From positions 37,327,210 to 37,391,209 of the forward strand of contig JAVGWX010000011.1 of the NCBI GenBank assembly GCA_036924085.1: 64,000 bases of DNA, read 5' to 3'. Position numbers and translations under genes: made by a program. The DNA is from Ariolimax columbianus (lineage: Eukaryota > Mollusca > Gastropoda > Stylommatophora > Arionidae). Below the pieces are notes generated by a model. The model was not told the origin of the DNA. It did no database searches and worked only from the letters and a program-made list of their open reading frames with translations. Positions within the stretch are counted from its first letter, which is position 1. Each line of letters begins with the position of its first letter. Of this stretch, positions 45,947 to 58,049 are shown piece by piece.

Positions 45947-46967
45947 GGAGGTAAGTCAAAAAAATAGATTATAATAATAGTTGTCTAATAGCAAGTGCTG
46001 ATAACGACAGCATCAGACTTATGTTCAATGACTTATCGTCAATGGCTGCAAGTTCTGTCCTGACGCGATAATCCCTACCTCGCGTGGGACACATAAGGGT
46101 CGATTCGGAATAGTTGAGTTATTGCGCTTTCTCTGAGCTTCACTGCTTACGTTCCACTCCGCGATTTGAGCACGTTGTGTGTTGGTACGGTAGTGCATTG
46201 GGTGGAGCAGTACTGTGCAAGCTTTGCACAGAAAATGACGAAAATGTTGAAATTGTTCATAAATGTCAAGTTCAACATCAGCCGCGTGGCAACGGTTGCC
46301 ATCGGGCGATGAAGATAACTCTTCATGTACGAGAGGCGTTCAAATCAAAGCGGGATTTTTTGTTCCAGTTCTATCTGAATGGGTGAAGGAACTGCTATCA
46401 TTAGCTACGAGCACTTCTGTCCTATTACTGCTAGGTGGCCCACTTGCTATGTACCAGTTACGTGACAGATAAATAAAAATGGCGGACAACACTGTTAGTG
46501 CTTGCATGGAACAACGTGTTGTGATGACGTTTCTTGTGAAAGAAGGAGCGAAACCTGCGGAAATATACAGAAGACTACAATCACAATGCGGTGGTGAAAC
46601 ACTCAGCCTCAGTAGGACATCTTAATGGTGTAAACGTTTTATAGAAAGCCGTACATCCGTGAGTGGTGAGCCCGGTCGTGGTGGCTCTCAACCGACCACA
46701 GTCATTCCTGTGAATATTCAGATTGTGGAACGCGTTATCCTAAAGAAAAAAAACGACGTATAACCACTTGCGAAGTTGCACTAGAGTCAGATTTTTCTCT
46801 GAGTATGGTTAGCACTATTTTTCATGAACATTTGCATTAGGAAGATTAGTGCACGTTGGGTGCCAAGGCAGCTTTCCGCTTTGGACCGGCAGAGAAGAGT
46901 TCAAGCCTGCACTGAATTGAAGGAACGTTTTGAAATGGAAAGGCATGACTTTTTGGATGGTTTAATT

Positions 46968-47136
46968 ACATGTGACAAAAACTGGACGCGTCATTACAAG
47001 TGACGAAAACTGGACGCGTCATTACATGTGACAAAAAACTGGACGCGTCATTACATGTGACGAAAACTGGACGCGTCATTACATGTGACGAAACCTGGAC
47101 GCGTCATTACATGTGACGAAACCTGGACGCGTCATT
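46968..47136. repeat. 28-bp tandem, 6 copies, inside the transposase
   Basis: Unit ACATGTGACGAAAACTGGAC plus GCGTCATT. Unit 3 has one extra A. It spans the codons for the first catalytic Asp of the transposase (TCD-NW). Confidence 0.95.
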
Positions 47137-47555
47137 ATACTCCTGAATCGAAGCATGTATCTAAGTAGTGGAAGCATGCGCAATCACCACAAACCAAGAA
47201 CAAAATGAAGACAATTGGGTCTGCAGGTAAAGTGAGGGCGAGTGTTTTCTGAAACAATTTGACATCGTTCATTTTGATTTTCTTCCCCGTGGTTGCACTA
47301 TCAACAGTCAACAGTACATGCGCATTTTGAGTGATGTGCATACCCGTCTGTAGACAAACAATACCTGGCTTGATCACAAAGGGCGCACTGTTCCTACAAG
47401 AGAACGCTCGAGCTCATACGGTTCACCGCACAATGTGCACTTGCAGTAACTAGTCTGGGAGGTATTGGCACATCCACCTTACATCCCAAACCTTGCTCCA
47501 AGCGATTTCCACATGTTTGGATCCCTAAAAGAATTCATGGAAGGTAAGCATCTCA

Positions 47556-48373
47556 TCACTTGGAGGTCAGGTTGGTACTATCAAGATAGGGGTCGAACGA
47601 TTACCAACCTTCGTTTTGCAGATGCTATCGACGGTTTGGCAGGTTCAGAAAATGAACTCCAGGAAAGGGTCAGAAGACTCGATAAAACAGCTCTTGACTA
47701 TGGTATGGAGATAAACGCTGGAAAGACAAAATTAATGACCAACAACGCCGAGAGCTTCAACAGCAGAATACAAGCTAACGGTCAGGAACTCGAAGTCGTT
47801 GACCGTTTTAAATATCCGTGGTCGAGTGTCAGTGATGAAGGATCAAAATGTGAGGTGTTGGCCAGAAAAGCACACACAATAGTGGCGCTTGCACGGCTTA
47901 ACAAAATCTGGCAAGATAACGGTTAGCACTTTGCACGAAAATCAGATTAATGCAGTTACCTTCAGCAAAGGATACAGGCCTTGGAGATGAGAGGTTTCCA
48001 AAGACTTTTAAACGTCACGTACAAAGATCGAGTTACAAATGAGGAAATACGAGATAGAATTACAACAGGAATAGGGCCTTTTCAAAACCTCTTGGCAACT
48101 GTCAAAAGAAGGAAACTCGCTTGGTACGGTCACATATCGAGATCAAATGGTCTTGCAAATACAATCCTCCACGGAAAAGTGCAAGGCAGACGACGAAGAG
48201 GCCGTCCCACAAAGAGGTGGGAGGACAACATAAAAGAATGGACCAATCTCCGACCAGAAGAGGCACAGGCAGCGGCCGCTGACAGAGAAGGGTGGCGGGG
48301 TGTTGTGAGGATGTCTTCATGTGTGCCCCAACGACCTCACCGGTTACGGGATGACCTGACCTGACCTGACCTG
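47556..48373 (+). mobile_element. RTE-like LINE, 5'-truncated, nested in mariner
   Basis: 818 bp between perfect 10-bp duplications AAGCATCTCA (47546-47555 and 48374-48383). The 3' end is a CCTGA pentamer repeat (about 48350-48373), as RTE-type elements often end in short tandem repeats. It begins in the RT palm: NLRFADAIDGLAGSENELQE (canonical FADD is FADA here), then ALDYGMEINAGKTKLMTNNA, then MEMRGFQRLLNVTYKDRVTN and WYGHISRSNGLANTILHGKV, GRPTKRWEDNIKEWTNLRPE. One frame change lies near 47920. Related 3' ends are at 20.34-20.69 and 53.13-53.69 kb. Confidence 0.92.
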
Positions 48374-48805
48374 AAGCATCTCAGCACTGCTGACGAAGTG
48401 AAACAGGCTGTCCTGGATCGGTTTAGACATACTGACACATTTTTCTACACCTGAAGCTTTTCAAACTTTACATAAACGTTGGCATACGTGTAGGAACATT
48501 GCAGGAAATTATATGGAAAAATAAATAGCATTTTGACTGCTTGAAAATAAACATGTTTTTCTTAAAAAGAAGTCCAGGTTTGACTTGATCGCCCCCCACT
48601 TCCGGAACTAAGGTGTAGCCTATGTGATGTGGGGTGGCTAGTTCACTTCCTTACTGTTTTTACGCTTTCCAACTTTTACGTCAGGTACATATTTACGGCT
48701 GGGTCAACTGGCGGAGCGGTCGTACCGACATGAACCACGGTCCGGATTTTTGTTGGTCGTCCGTACATTCTTCTTTCTTTTTCTTCTGCTTATTTCGTTT
48801 TCAAT

Positions 48806-48882
48806 CTCTGACTAGCAAGCCCAGAACGTTCTCAATCTCCCACTAGCAAGCCCAGAACGTTCTCAATCTCCCGATAGCAAGC
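48806..48882. repeat. 31-bp tandem, about 2.5 copies
   Basis: CTAGCAAGCCCAGAACGTTC plus TCAATCTCCCA repeated, the last unit with a GATAGCAAGCC variant. Confidence 0.85.
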
Positions 48883-48904
48883 CACGAAAAGGGCTTTGCA
48901 AGCA

Positions 48905-49104
48905 GCAGGATGTTGTCCGGAGAAAGGAATGCGTTGTATCGTAGTTTACAGCGTGATGTGATATTTGCACCTTTTGCTCCGACAAATCCGACTTCAGCAG
49001 GCATTTTTGGGTGCCCGGTTAACTTTCCCCCATTCGATCACTTCTGGTTAAGTTCAGTTCGCTATGTTGCAGCCTGTTATCCAGGATCACCGCTTGGAGG
49101 TTGT
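48905..49104 (+). repeat. Interspersed repeat R2, 5' part
   Basis: TTACAGCGTGATGTGATATT, GCACCTTTTGCTCCGAC and GCAGCCTGTTATCCAGGATC. It is followed immediately by R1. Confidence 0.7.
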
Positions 49105-49325
49105 TGTTTGCGAATGTCCACAATGAGTAGGTTAATCTTTTGTGCGCCCTGAAAAGGACGTTAAGTGATGGGTTGTAGTAGCTTTCCTCACATCCCGAAC
49201 GTGCTGATGACGGGGTCCTCCAGGCGGTTGTGTTATGCTTGGCTTCATCTGCGTGTCGCTCACTACTACGGAGATCACGTCGATCTCTCACCTCGTTAGC
49301 CAGGCTGCCATGAAAACAGATTTTA
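49105..49325 (+). repeat. Interspersed repeat R1, truncated by a hairpin
   Basis: CAATGAGTAGGTTAATCTTT, TGGCTTCATCTGCGTGTCGC and CTCGTTAGCCAGGCTGCCAT. It stops at GAAAACAG, where the usual CCTGTTTCCAGG is replaced by the hairpin. Confidence 0.78.
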
Positions 49326-49408
49326 TTTTGCTCGATGAGCAAGAAAGGTTACTTGTCCCTGACTAGCGTCGTCAGGGACAAGTAACCTTTCTTGCTCGTC
49401 GAGCAAAA
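49326..49408. repeat. Long near-perfect inverted repeat (38-bp arms, 7-bp loop)
   Basis: Left arm 49326-49363 and right arm 49371-49408, one mismatch (CTCGATGAG against CTCGACGAG), loop TAGCGTC. Core words are AAAGGTTACTTGTCCCTGAC and its complement. An A-rich run follows. Confidence 0.95.
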
Positions 49409-49820
49409 AAAAAATCAGTTTTTAATCGTTTCAAAATATGAACTCTGGCACGATTATTAATGATATTACGGTTCGAATAGATTGTACATAAGCTAGTTTA
49501 AGATTGCGAATCTAAATAGACCTCTACTGTCACAATTTAAGTCTACTAAACCCATCGACAAATGATACTACAGGGCTAAAACTACGAAGACTGTTCAAGG
49601 ACACACATGCCTTGTCCCTGACCGTAATGCATTTCCCTTCTTAAGAAGAAATAGACATAATGGGGAAGTAATTCAATTTATGTTGGTTTGGTACGCATTG
49701 TTATGTGAAAATAATGGTGCATTAGGGCCTAGTTTAGATGTGTTCACATAAATTGCATGACTGTTTTTGTCCCACCATGCTGACTGGTGCCATTTTTTAC
49801 TGATTGGTAAGCCATCCATA
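49409..49820. other. No gene recognised
   Basis: Carries a second CCTTGTCCCTGACC word (about 49609) resembling the hairpin core. Nothing else seen. Confidence 0.4.
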
Positions 49821-49825
49821 TATAT

Positions 49826-49964
49826 ATGGGTGTGCGTGTGAGGTTGTGTGTGTGTGTGTGGGTGTGTGTGTGGGTGGGTGTAGGTGGGTGTGTGGGTATG
49901 GGTGTGTATGGGTGGGCTTGTGGGTGTGTGTGTGTGGGTGGGTGGGGTTGTGGGTGTGTGTGTA
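49826..49964. repeat. GT/GGGT-rich microsatellite
   Basis: Imperfect GTGTGT and GGGTGTGT runs. Confidence 0.9.
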
Positions 49965-50061
49965 AATAGTATAGTGAAGTAGTCCCTCTCAGTCATGACT
50001 GACTATAGGATTATATTACTTCGAGTGGTAAACAAGACACATATACTTAGCTTTTTTTATG

Positions 50062-50478
50062 TCTTTTCACTTCTCTATGTTGTCTTTTCACGTCTCTGTG
50101 TTGTCTTTTCACGTACTGTGTTGTCTTTTCATGTCTATGTGTTGTCTTTTCGCGTCTCTGTGTTGTCTTCTCACTTCTCTGTGTTGTCTTTTCACTTCTC
50201 TATGTTGTCTTTTCACGTCTCTGTATTGTCTTTTCACGTCTCTGTGTTGTCTTTTCACTTCTCTGTGTTGTCTTTTCACTTCTCTATGTTGTCTTTTCAC
50301 GTCTCTGTATTGTCTTTTCACGTCTCTGTGTTGTCTTTTCACTTCTCTGTGTTGTCTTTTCACTTCTCTGTGTTGTCTTTTCACTTCTCTGTGTTGTCTT
50401 TTCACTTCTCTGTGTTGTCTTTTCACTTCTCTGTGTTGTCTTTTCACTTCTCTGTGTTGTCTTTTCACTTCTCTGTGT
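50062..50478. repeat. Minisatellite, 21-bp unit, about 20 copies
   Basis: Unit TTCTCTGTGTTGTCTTTTCA plus C. 21 is 7 codons, so three frames stay open (HREVKRQ on minus, CCLFTSL and VLSFHFS on plus). Confidence 0.93.
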
Positions 50479-50499
50479 AACAAGAGCTTCTCTTCACCA

Positions 50500-51530
50500 A
50501 GCGTGACGTAGCTCTTCGGCATACATTTCCACTTGGATCGGTCTGCAGCTTCGTCTGCCCAGGATGTCAGACTCATGTCCAGGGCCTTCATATCACGCTT
50601 ATACACGTCTTTGAACCTCGACTGCTATCGGCCAACTGCACTTCTGCAATCTGCCAACTGTCCATAGGGGATATCTTTGGTAACGCGACCATCGTCCATG
50701 CAACGAGCATGCCCAAGCCATTGTAGTCTTCGCTGCCTAGGGAAAGTGTACATGTTCGAAAGACATGTGTGAAAGTGCACCTCTGCATTTATCGATAGGT
50801 CTCCCAAAGTAATTCAAAGAATGGATCGCAGGGGCGTTGATGCAAGGTACTACGCCTGTGCTCTTCTTTGGTATAGGTTGCTCAAGCCTCGCTACCATAC
50901 AGGAGTGTGTTGACGACACTTGCATTGTACGCCATGGCCTTGGTTTGTCAGTTTCTAGTTTTTCCAAACACCCGTTGTGAGGCCAGCAAATGTAGCAACA
51001 GCTTTGCCAATGCGACTGTCTTTTTTTGGGTCTAGATTAAGATTGACGCTGATGAGAGACCCCAGGTATGTGAATTGATGCACAGATGCCAGTTCATAAT
51101 TATCGATGCTAAGAGTTTACGACTTATTGTGAAACTTATTGTGAGACCAAAATCGGTGTAGGTCTGGGAGAAGCGATCTATCAACCTCTGAAGTGCTTGC
51201 TGACTGTGAGTAACAATTCCATCATCAACGAAACCAAATTCATAATGGATTCCCCCCCCCCCCCCCCCCAATCTTCGTTTTGGCTTTAAGCCATGCGAGA
51301 GATCTGACTTATCGTGAAGGTAGATTACCTCATTTGCATTAGCAAATGTGTGCTTCATTAACAGAGCAAAGAAGATTGTGAACAGTGTTGGAGCTCTGCT
51401 GAACACCACTTCGGAGATTTATTAACAGAAAATCCTCCTTCTTACGGAACTGATCGGGAACCAAATTGTATATTCTGGTAGGCTTCTGTCCACTTAGATT
51501 CCCTGTAGTATCATGTAGAGCCATGTAGAA
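50500..51530 (-). pseudogene. LINE reverse transcriptase, C-terminal half
   Basis: Minus strand, in order: MVFSRAPTLFTIFFALLMKH, EVIYLHDKSDLSHGLKPKRR, EFGFVDDGIVTHSQQALQRL (FVDD in the place of the RT FADD box, about 51235-51190), IDRFSQTYTDFGLTIS, then NTLLYGSEA-like text near 50880, INAEVHFHTCLSNMYTFPRQ and RRLQWLGHARCMDDGRVTKD (50800-50670). A poly(C) run of 18 at 51252-51269 lies just before the FVDD block. Stops and frameshifts elsewhere. Confidence 0.82.
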
Positions 51531-51539
51531 CTAAAAGTC

Positions 51540-52035
51540 ACTTACTTGAGTGCTTGACTCTCTCCACACCAGAGGAACAACAAATGACATCGTTACATGT
51601 TCAATTTTCAGCCTTTTCGGACATTTTGTTGCACGCGTGCATCAGCATATGTGTGGGGCAACTTGTCCTGGTCGTCAATATTTCTTCCGAAATAAAGTTC
51701 ATACGCCATTTTTACTATTGGACTGATGATTCTATTCTACCTTCAAAACGTTATCTGCATACTTTACAGTTTCTAGGCATCAATACTGCTGGCTATAAAC
51801 TACATGTGTCACCTGTGCTGTATGTATGAAGAATGCTTAATCGGAGACGCACAAATGACTTGCTGATCTTACAAGACTTCGCTTACAAACAGCGACTTTA
51901 TCACTGTCATCAGCGTTTTAATTTTCATACAATGCAATAACGCTGGGTTTCTTGCGCGTAGAGCAGACGGGTGAGATATGACGCGTTATGGTGAATGCAG
52001 CGATGGCAACTGATTTGTTTATTCATCAAAATCTA
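51540..52035. other. No gene recognised
   Basis: A 91-residue plus frame (51554-51829) has no domain I can name. Confidence 0.35.
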
Positions 52036-52039
52036 TTTT

Positions 52040-52450
52040 TCTGCAAAACGAAATTGATAGTGGAATTCCGGTATTTTACTTACGAGGAAAGAGAAAAACC
52101 GGCCTACAGTGTATAGAAAAGAGAAGAATTTTAGGTGATTTAATACATGTTTATAAGATAATTCGCGGCAATGATAAATTAGACTATGGAAAGTTTTTTC
52201 AAAATACAATCGCATGCAAGAACAAGATGGTACAGCTATAAATTAACTAAAGGAAGGTCTAGATTAGATACGAGGAAATATTTGTTCAGTCAGAGAGCGA
52301 TAAATGCTTGGAATGCGTTGCCACATGAAATAATGGAGTCACGGTCAATAAATGCATTCAAGAATAGATTGTATATACATAGTTATTTCTAGGTCTAGTG
52401 GAATAAAAGAACTTGAACTCTGCAGATATTTCTAAACCAGTATAAAGACG
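52040..52450 (+). pseudogene. CR1-like LINE, C-terminus and 3' UTR
   Basis: The plus strand gives YLRGKRKTGLQCIEKRRILG, DLIHVYKIIRGNDKLDYGKF, then RTRWYSYKLTKGRSRLDTRK, YLFSQRAINAWNALPHEIME and SRSINAFKNRLYIHSYF-stop at 52392. This is the standard end of CR1/L2-like ORF2. A 3' UTR with TCTGCAGATATTTCTAAACC and GTTAAGTTAAG follows. Confidence 0.85.
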
Positions 52451-53125
52451 TTAAGTTAAGTTTAGATACATGTTATTGTCATTTCCCCGTTCAGGACCAT
52501 TACATTACTAAAGACTTACTCTTCATTTCAAAGACAATGTGTGTGTTGTCTACTGTAAACAGTAAATCAGGGCTTATCTCAGACCAGCTGAACGACAATC
52601 TGAATGATAAATACGAGCTTATTTTTTGTTTTTTTCAAGACTAGGAATGGATTAAGCTCATTCCAAAACCATGGACACGGAACCATGACCGGACAGAAGA
52701 AGAAAAAGAAGAAGAAGAAAGGAGAATAAGATATGCACATTTGTTTACGTTCGCTTCTAATCTCAGTATTCGTTACCCGATCTGTTTACTTAATGTAATT
52801 TTAAGTCCAAGCCAATGAACTACGGCCTCTTCTTGTGTATCAACATGTCTAAATCTATTTTTAAGTTCAGATTTCGAGAGTAATATGATTAGTAGCTCAA
52901 TAAAAATTCGAGAAAAAGCATTTCTTAATAACACACAACACATGACTAAGTTATGTAAACATTGTTTGTAGCGGGAGAACTCGAATCGTCCGTGTGTTAT
53001 TGGAACTCGTATATGGAGCAAAGGATAGTAGCACTGTAACCTGCCAGGAGTGTCGTAAGATGCAACTAAGACGAAATGGACATGGAGCCGGCTGTCTCAT
53101 CCTTTGTAAACCTTATGCTCAGCTC
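52451..53125. other. No certain gene
   Basis: An 82-residue minus frame (53021-52773) has no domain I recognise. An AAGAAG tract lies near 52698-52722. Confidence 0.35.
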
Positions 53126-53129
53126 AGGG

Positions 53130-53700
53130 GAGGGCATCCCGTTACCGGTGAGGTCGTTGGGGCACCCAAGAAGACATCCCCACAAAATCCCACCTCACCC
53201 CTCTCTGTCAGTGGCCGCTGCCTGTGCCTATTCTGGTCAGAGATTGGTACATTCTTTTATGTTGTCCTCCCACCTCTTTTTGGGACTACCTCTTCATCGT
53301 CTGCCTTGCACCTTTCCGTGGAGGATTGTATTTGCAAGATCGTTTGATTTCAATACGTGGCCTTGCCAAATAAGTTTCCCTTTTTTTATTGTTGCCAAGA
53401 GGTCTTCAAAAGGCTCTATTGCTTTTGTAAATGTTTCTCGTATTCTCTCATTTGTAGCTCGGTCTTTGTATGTGACATTTAAAAGTCTTTGGAAACATCT
53501 CATCTCAAAGATTTATATCTCTCGGTGCAGGTGAGCTGTAATTGTCCATGTCTCACAAGCATAGAAGAATATTGACAGGACTAATGTACTCATTAATCTG
53601 ATCTTCGTTCGGTCCCCTATCTTGACAGTACCAAAATGATCTCCAAGGGCCTCACTCTTAATTCCCTGAACGAATATGTTGAAAAGTATTGGGGAGACTG
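53130..53700 (-). pseudogene. RTE-like LINE, RT to 3' end, continuous with the 45-bp array
   Basis: Minus strand: GCGCTVSPILFNIFVQGIKS then EALGDHFGTVKIGDRTKIRL (53720-53600), the RT segment around the GCxxSP motif. There is then an internal jump to LMSTLVLSIFFYACETWTIT, and MRCFQRLLNVTYKDRATNER, LLATIKKGKLIWQGHVLKSN and DLANTILHGKVQGRR (53503-53294). The 3' end near 53133 matches the element at 48.35 kb. Confidence 0.85.
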
Positions 53701-54720
53701 TGCAACCACAACCAACTGTAGTACAGGCCTTACTGGGGAGACTGTGCAACCATAGCCAACTGTAGATACAGGCCTTATTGGGGAGACTGTGCAACCACAG
53801 GCAAATGTAGATACAGGCCTTATTGGGGAGACTGTGCAACCATAGCCAAATGTAGATACAGGCATTATTGGGGAGACTGTGCAACCATAGCCAAATGTAG
53901 ATACAGGCCTTATTGGTGAGACTGTGCAACCATAGCCAAATGTAGATACATGCCTTATTGGGGAGACTGTGCAACCACAACCAACTGTAGAAACAGGCCT
54001 TATTGGGGAGACTGTGCAACCATAGTCAACTGTAGATACAGGCCTTATTGTGGAGACTGTGCAACCATAGCCAACTGTAGATACAGGCCTTATTGGAGAG
54101 ACTGTGCAACCACAACCAACTGTAGATACAGGCTTTACTGTGGAGACTGTGCAACCACAACCAACTGTAGATACAGGCCTTATTGGGGAGACTGTGCAAC
54201 CAAAGCCAACTGTAGATACAGGCCTTATTGGGGAGACTGTGCAACCACAACCAACTGTAGATACAGGCCTTATTGTGAAGACTGTGCAACCAAAGCCAAC
54301 TGTAGATACAGGCCTTATTGGGGAGACTGTGCAACCACAACCAACTGTAGATACAGGCCTTATTGGGGAGACTGTGCAACCACAACCAACTGTAGATACA
54401 GGCCTTATTGGGGAGACTGTGCAACCACAACCAACTGTAGATACAGGCCTTATTGGGGAGACTGTGCAACCATAGCCAACTGTAGATATAGGCCTTATTG
54501 TGAAGACTGTGCAACCACAACCAACTGTAGATACAGGCCTTATTGGGGAGACTGTGCAACCATAGCCAACTGTAGATATAGGCCTTATTGTGAAGACTGT
54601 GCAACCACAACCAACTGTAGATACAGGCCTTATTGGGGAGACTGTGCAACCATAGCCAACTGTAGATATAGGCCTTATTGTGAAGACTGTGCAACCACAA
54701 CCAACTGTAGATACAGGCCT
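53687..54720. repeat. Minisatellite, 45-bp unit, about 23 copies, RT-derived
   Basis: Unit TATTGGGGAGACTGTGCAAC, CACAACCAACTGTAGATACA and GGCCT. The minus-strand reading TVGCGCTVSPI is the same text as the adjoining RT, so the unit comes from RT codons. 45 is 15 codons. Frames are open on both strands (RYRPYWGDCATTTNC and GLIGETVQPQPTVDT on plus, LPNKACIYSWLWLHS on minus). The 3' part alternates two subtypes (TGTGAAGACTG and TGGGGAGACTG). Confidence 0.95.
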
Positions 54721-54724
54721 GACT

Positions 54725-55755
54725 CACGGAGAAATCCCTTTCAAACGTAACATTCCAAGGCTGGCCAAATAACGGAACTTACAAGTGTCAACTATTAGTG
54801 CAACTATAAAATTGTATTTGGGAAACAAAGATGGATATGCAGCTGGTTTCATGGCAGGATTCTGTGAAAGGATCACGCTCAACAGTGATTTGTTGTGTTT
54901 TGTACCGTGAATTTGTTTTATTTCTCTCTGTGGAGCATGTATTGATTAATAAACATTGACACAATATGAGTTCCGTTATTTAGTCGGCGGTGGAATGTGA
55001 TGTCTCAAAAGATTTTACCGGTGAGTAAGACGGCCTATCTAATGCTAGCCATAGTACAACCCGGTCTCACACCAACCCATGTGCAAAACCAATTTCCCCC
55101 ACTCTGACAACCACCCCACTCCCCCATCCACCTTATTTCACAAAAACTTCACCTGACGCATTACAATACGGATGCTCAAGGGCCTGTGTAAGATTTCCGT
55201 TGATTGTATACCTCCTCATGGTTGCGCACAGCGCGTTATACTATCAAACGCCTCCTTCAAATCAACAAACACTTTATGCTGCACCGTGCACATACATTCA
55301 ACACATGCAGACAGGTCAGCATTAGCTGACCTGGCACGTCTTTGTTCAAGCCATTTGCTCCACAGAGAACGGAACGTTTTTATTAATTAATGATTATATG
55401 AGAAAGGAGTCCTATGTGTCGCCTGCAAAGTCAAACTATTAGTTATTTCAATAAAGTTAACTTAATTATATTTCTGAATTCGGTTGTAATCCAATCAGTT
55501 GCCAGCAGAAACAGAGAAAGTTACAGAAGCGGTAGCGAAGAACACCCGATTTAAGGTTAAATAATTATGCGAGTCATCCCACGCACAAAAAATGATCTGC
55601 ACACGTCTGCTTCATTATGCTGGTGAACTTTACGGGATCCTGTAATGTCTTAGCGGTATCCAGAATGTGTATCCATACCCAAGCTGTCAAAGTTTCATAG
55701 TCAACAAAGTCGATGTACTGACTTGAATTCCATTCTAATGACTGCTCTACAATTA
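54725..55755. other. No gene recognised
   Basis: Short frames, a pyrimidine-rich stretch near 55090-55140. No repeat family recognised. Confidence 0.35.
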
Positions 55756-55759
55756 TACG

Positions 55760-57115
<1,356 letters not shown>

Positions 57116-57135
57116 AGACAGCCATACAATCAGTC

Positions 57136-57395
57136 TAGGGGACGACTTGGACTGGTTGTTAAATGACTCGGCTCACAACCCGAAGGTGCTCAGTTCGCTC
57201 TTCAATCACACCACCGACCATTACCCCGGGGAAGCAAACCCTTAGAAAATGCAAGAGGAAGTAGACCCTTACATAAAGTGAGTGCTGAAGTCGGATGCAC
57301 CGGGTCTACAGTCACAAAATAAAAACATAGTGCAACGCACACCGTCTTAAGGAATAGAGAAATGGCGAACGCAAAATAAACAACAACTAACCAAC
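57136..57395 (+). repeat. tRNA-derived SINE-C, copy 2
   Basis: GACGACTTGGACTGGTTGTT (A-box region), GGTGCTCAGTTCGCTC (B-box region), then CCCCGGGGAAGCAAACCCTT and AACATAGTGCAACGCACACC, matching 30.05-29.8 kb reversed. Confidence 0.8.
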
Positions 57396-58045
57396 TAAAG
57401 AAAAGGGTCTAATGGAGAGACATGCTCAGGTAGACTTACAACCAGTCTTAGAACGGACCAACCAGATGATGATGTGGATAATATGTTCTATGCATTGTCC
57501 CAAATATGTGTTGTAAATCATGTAATAAATATCCACTTTAAAAAAAACTCAGTTTGTAGAGCGTGTATTGGTTTATCACAATCGTTATTATAATCGGGTG
57601 TGTAACCTGCCAGGCTTTGATTACGTTATACTGTATTATAAAAATTGGAAATTAAAATAACTAATACTAATCTTTTGTGGTACAACCGACGGAATACAAC
57701 ACTGCACTGTAAGCACTTGGCGATATATCCTTTCAGCCAGGCGAACAACAGACTTGTAGATTTAAGTTCTATTGTGAAAGATTTGCACCAACGTCACACA
57801 TGCTACAACAACGTGTTACTGAGAGACTTGGCCAAATACGTATTGCTCTTTCAGTCAATTGTAATAAAGCTTTCTAATAATAGAGGAACACGATATTATA
57901 TTACATTTGCAAGTTAGAATAAGGAAGTTGATGTATTGTAGCTGAGGTTAATCTGGTCACTAAGAACGACACGACGTGCACGTTCAGAGAAGGATCAGAG
58001 TGGAAGTTATATAGGTCCGTTGGTGATTACCATATAGTTATATCA
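57396..58045. other. No certain gene
   Basis: A 90-residue frame (57645-57917) has no recognised domain. Confidence 0.35.
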
Positions 58046-58049
58046 AAGA

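Larger units (their letters stand above)
46479..48450 (+). pseudogene. Mariner transposase pseudogene
   Basis: The ATG at 46479 opens MADNTVSACMEQRVVMTFLV, the N-terminal helix-turn-helix region (KEGAKPAEIYRRLQSQCGGE). TAA at 46623-46625 is the first stop, and others follow with frameshifts. Later blocks are KRFIESRTSVSGEPGRGGSQ, CEVALESDFSLSMVSTIF, RQLSALDRQRRVQACTELKE, then the first catalytic Asp region TCDKNWTRHY, amplified six times. After that come VHFDFLPRGCTINSQQYM, LLQENARAHTVHRT with the second Asp lost, and HPPYIPNLAPSDFHMFGSLK with the third Asp. The C-terminal part resumes after the nested LINE as KHLSTADEVKQAVLDRFRHT. Domain order is complete, but the gene is dead. Confidence 0.88.
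46328..48598 (+). mobile_element. Mariner-family DNA transposon, inactivated
   Basis: Left terminal repeat GAGAGGCGTTCAAATCAAAG and right terminal repeat (reverse complement) GGGGGGCGATCAAGTCAAAC, about 28 bp with mismatches. A TA flanks the left end. The right flanking TA is not visible. Removing the nested LINE (47556-48373) and one copy of its 10-bp duplication leaves about 1.44 kb, close to the usual mariner size of about 1.3 kb. The extra length is partly the 28-bp tandem at 46968-47136. Confidence 0.9.

Noticed and set aside
49673..49996. Thr/His/Pro-rich 107-residue frame
   Set aside because: Product of the GT/GGGT microsatellite.
53950..54750. 266-residue cysteine-rich protein (RYRPYWGDCATTTNC repeats)
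   Set aside because: It is the 45-bp minisatellite read on the strand opposite to its RT source.
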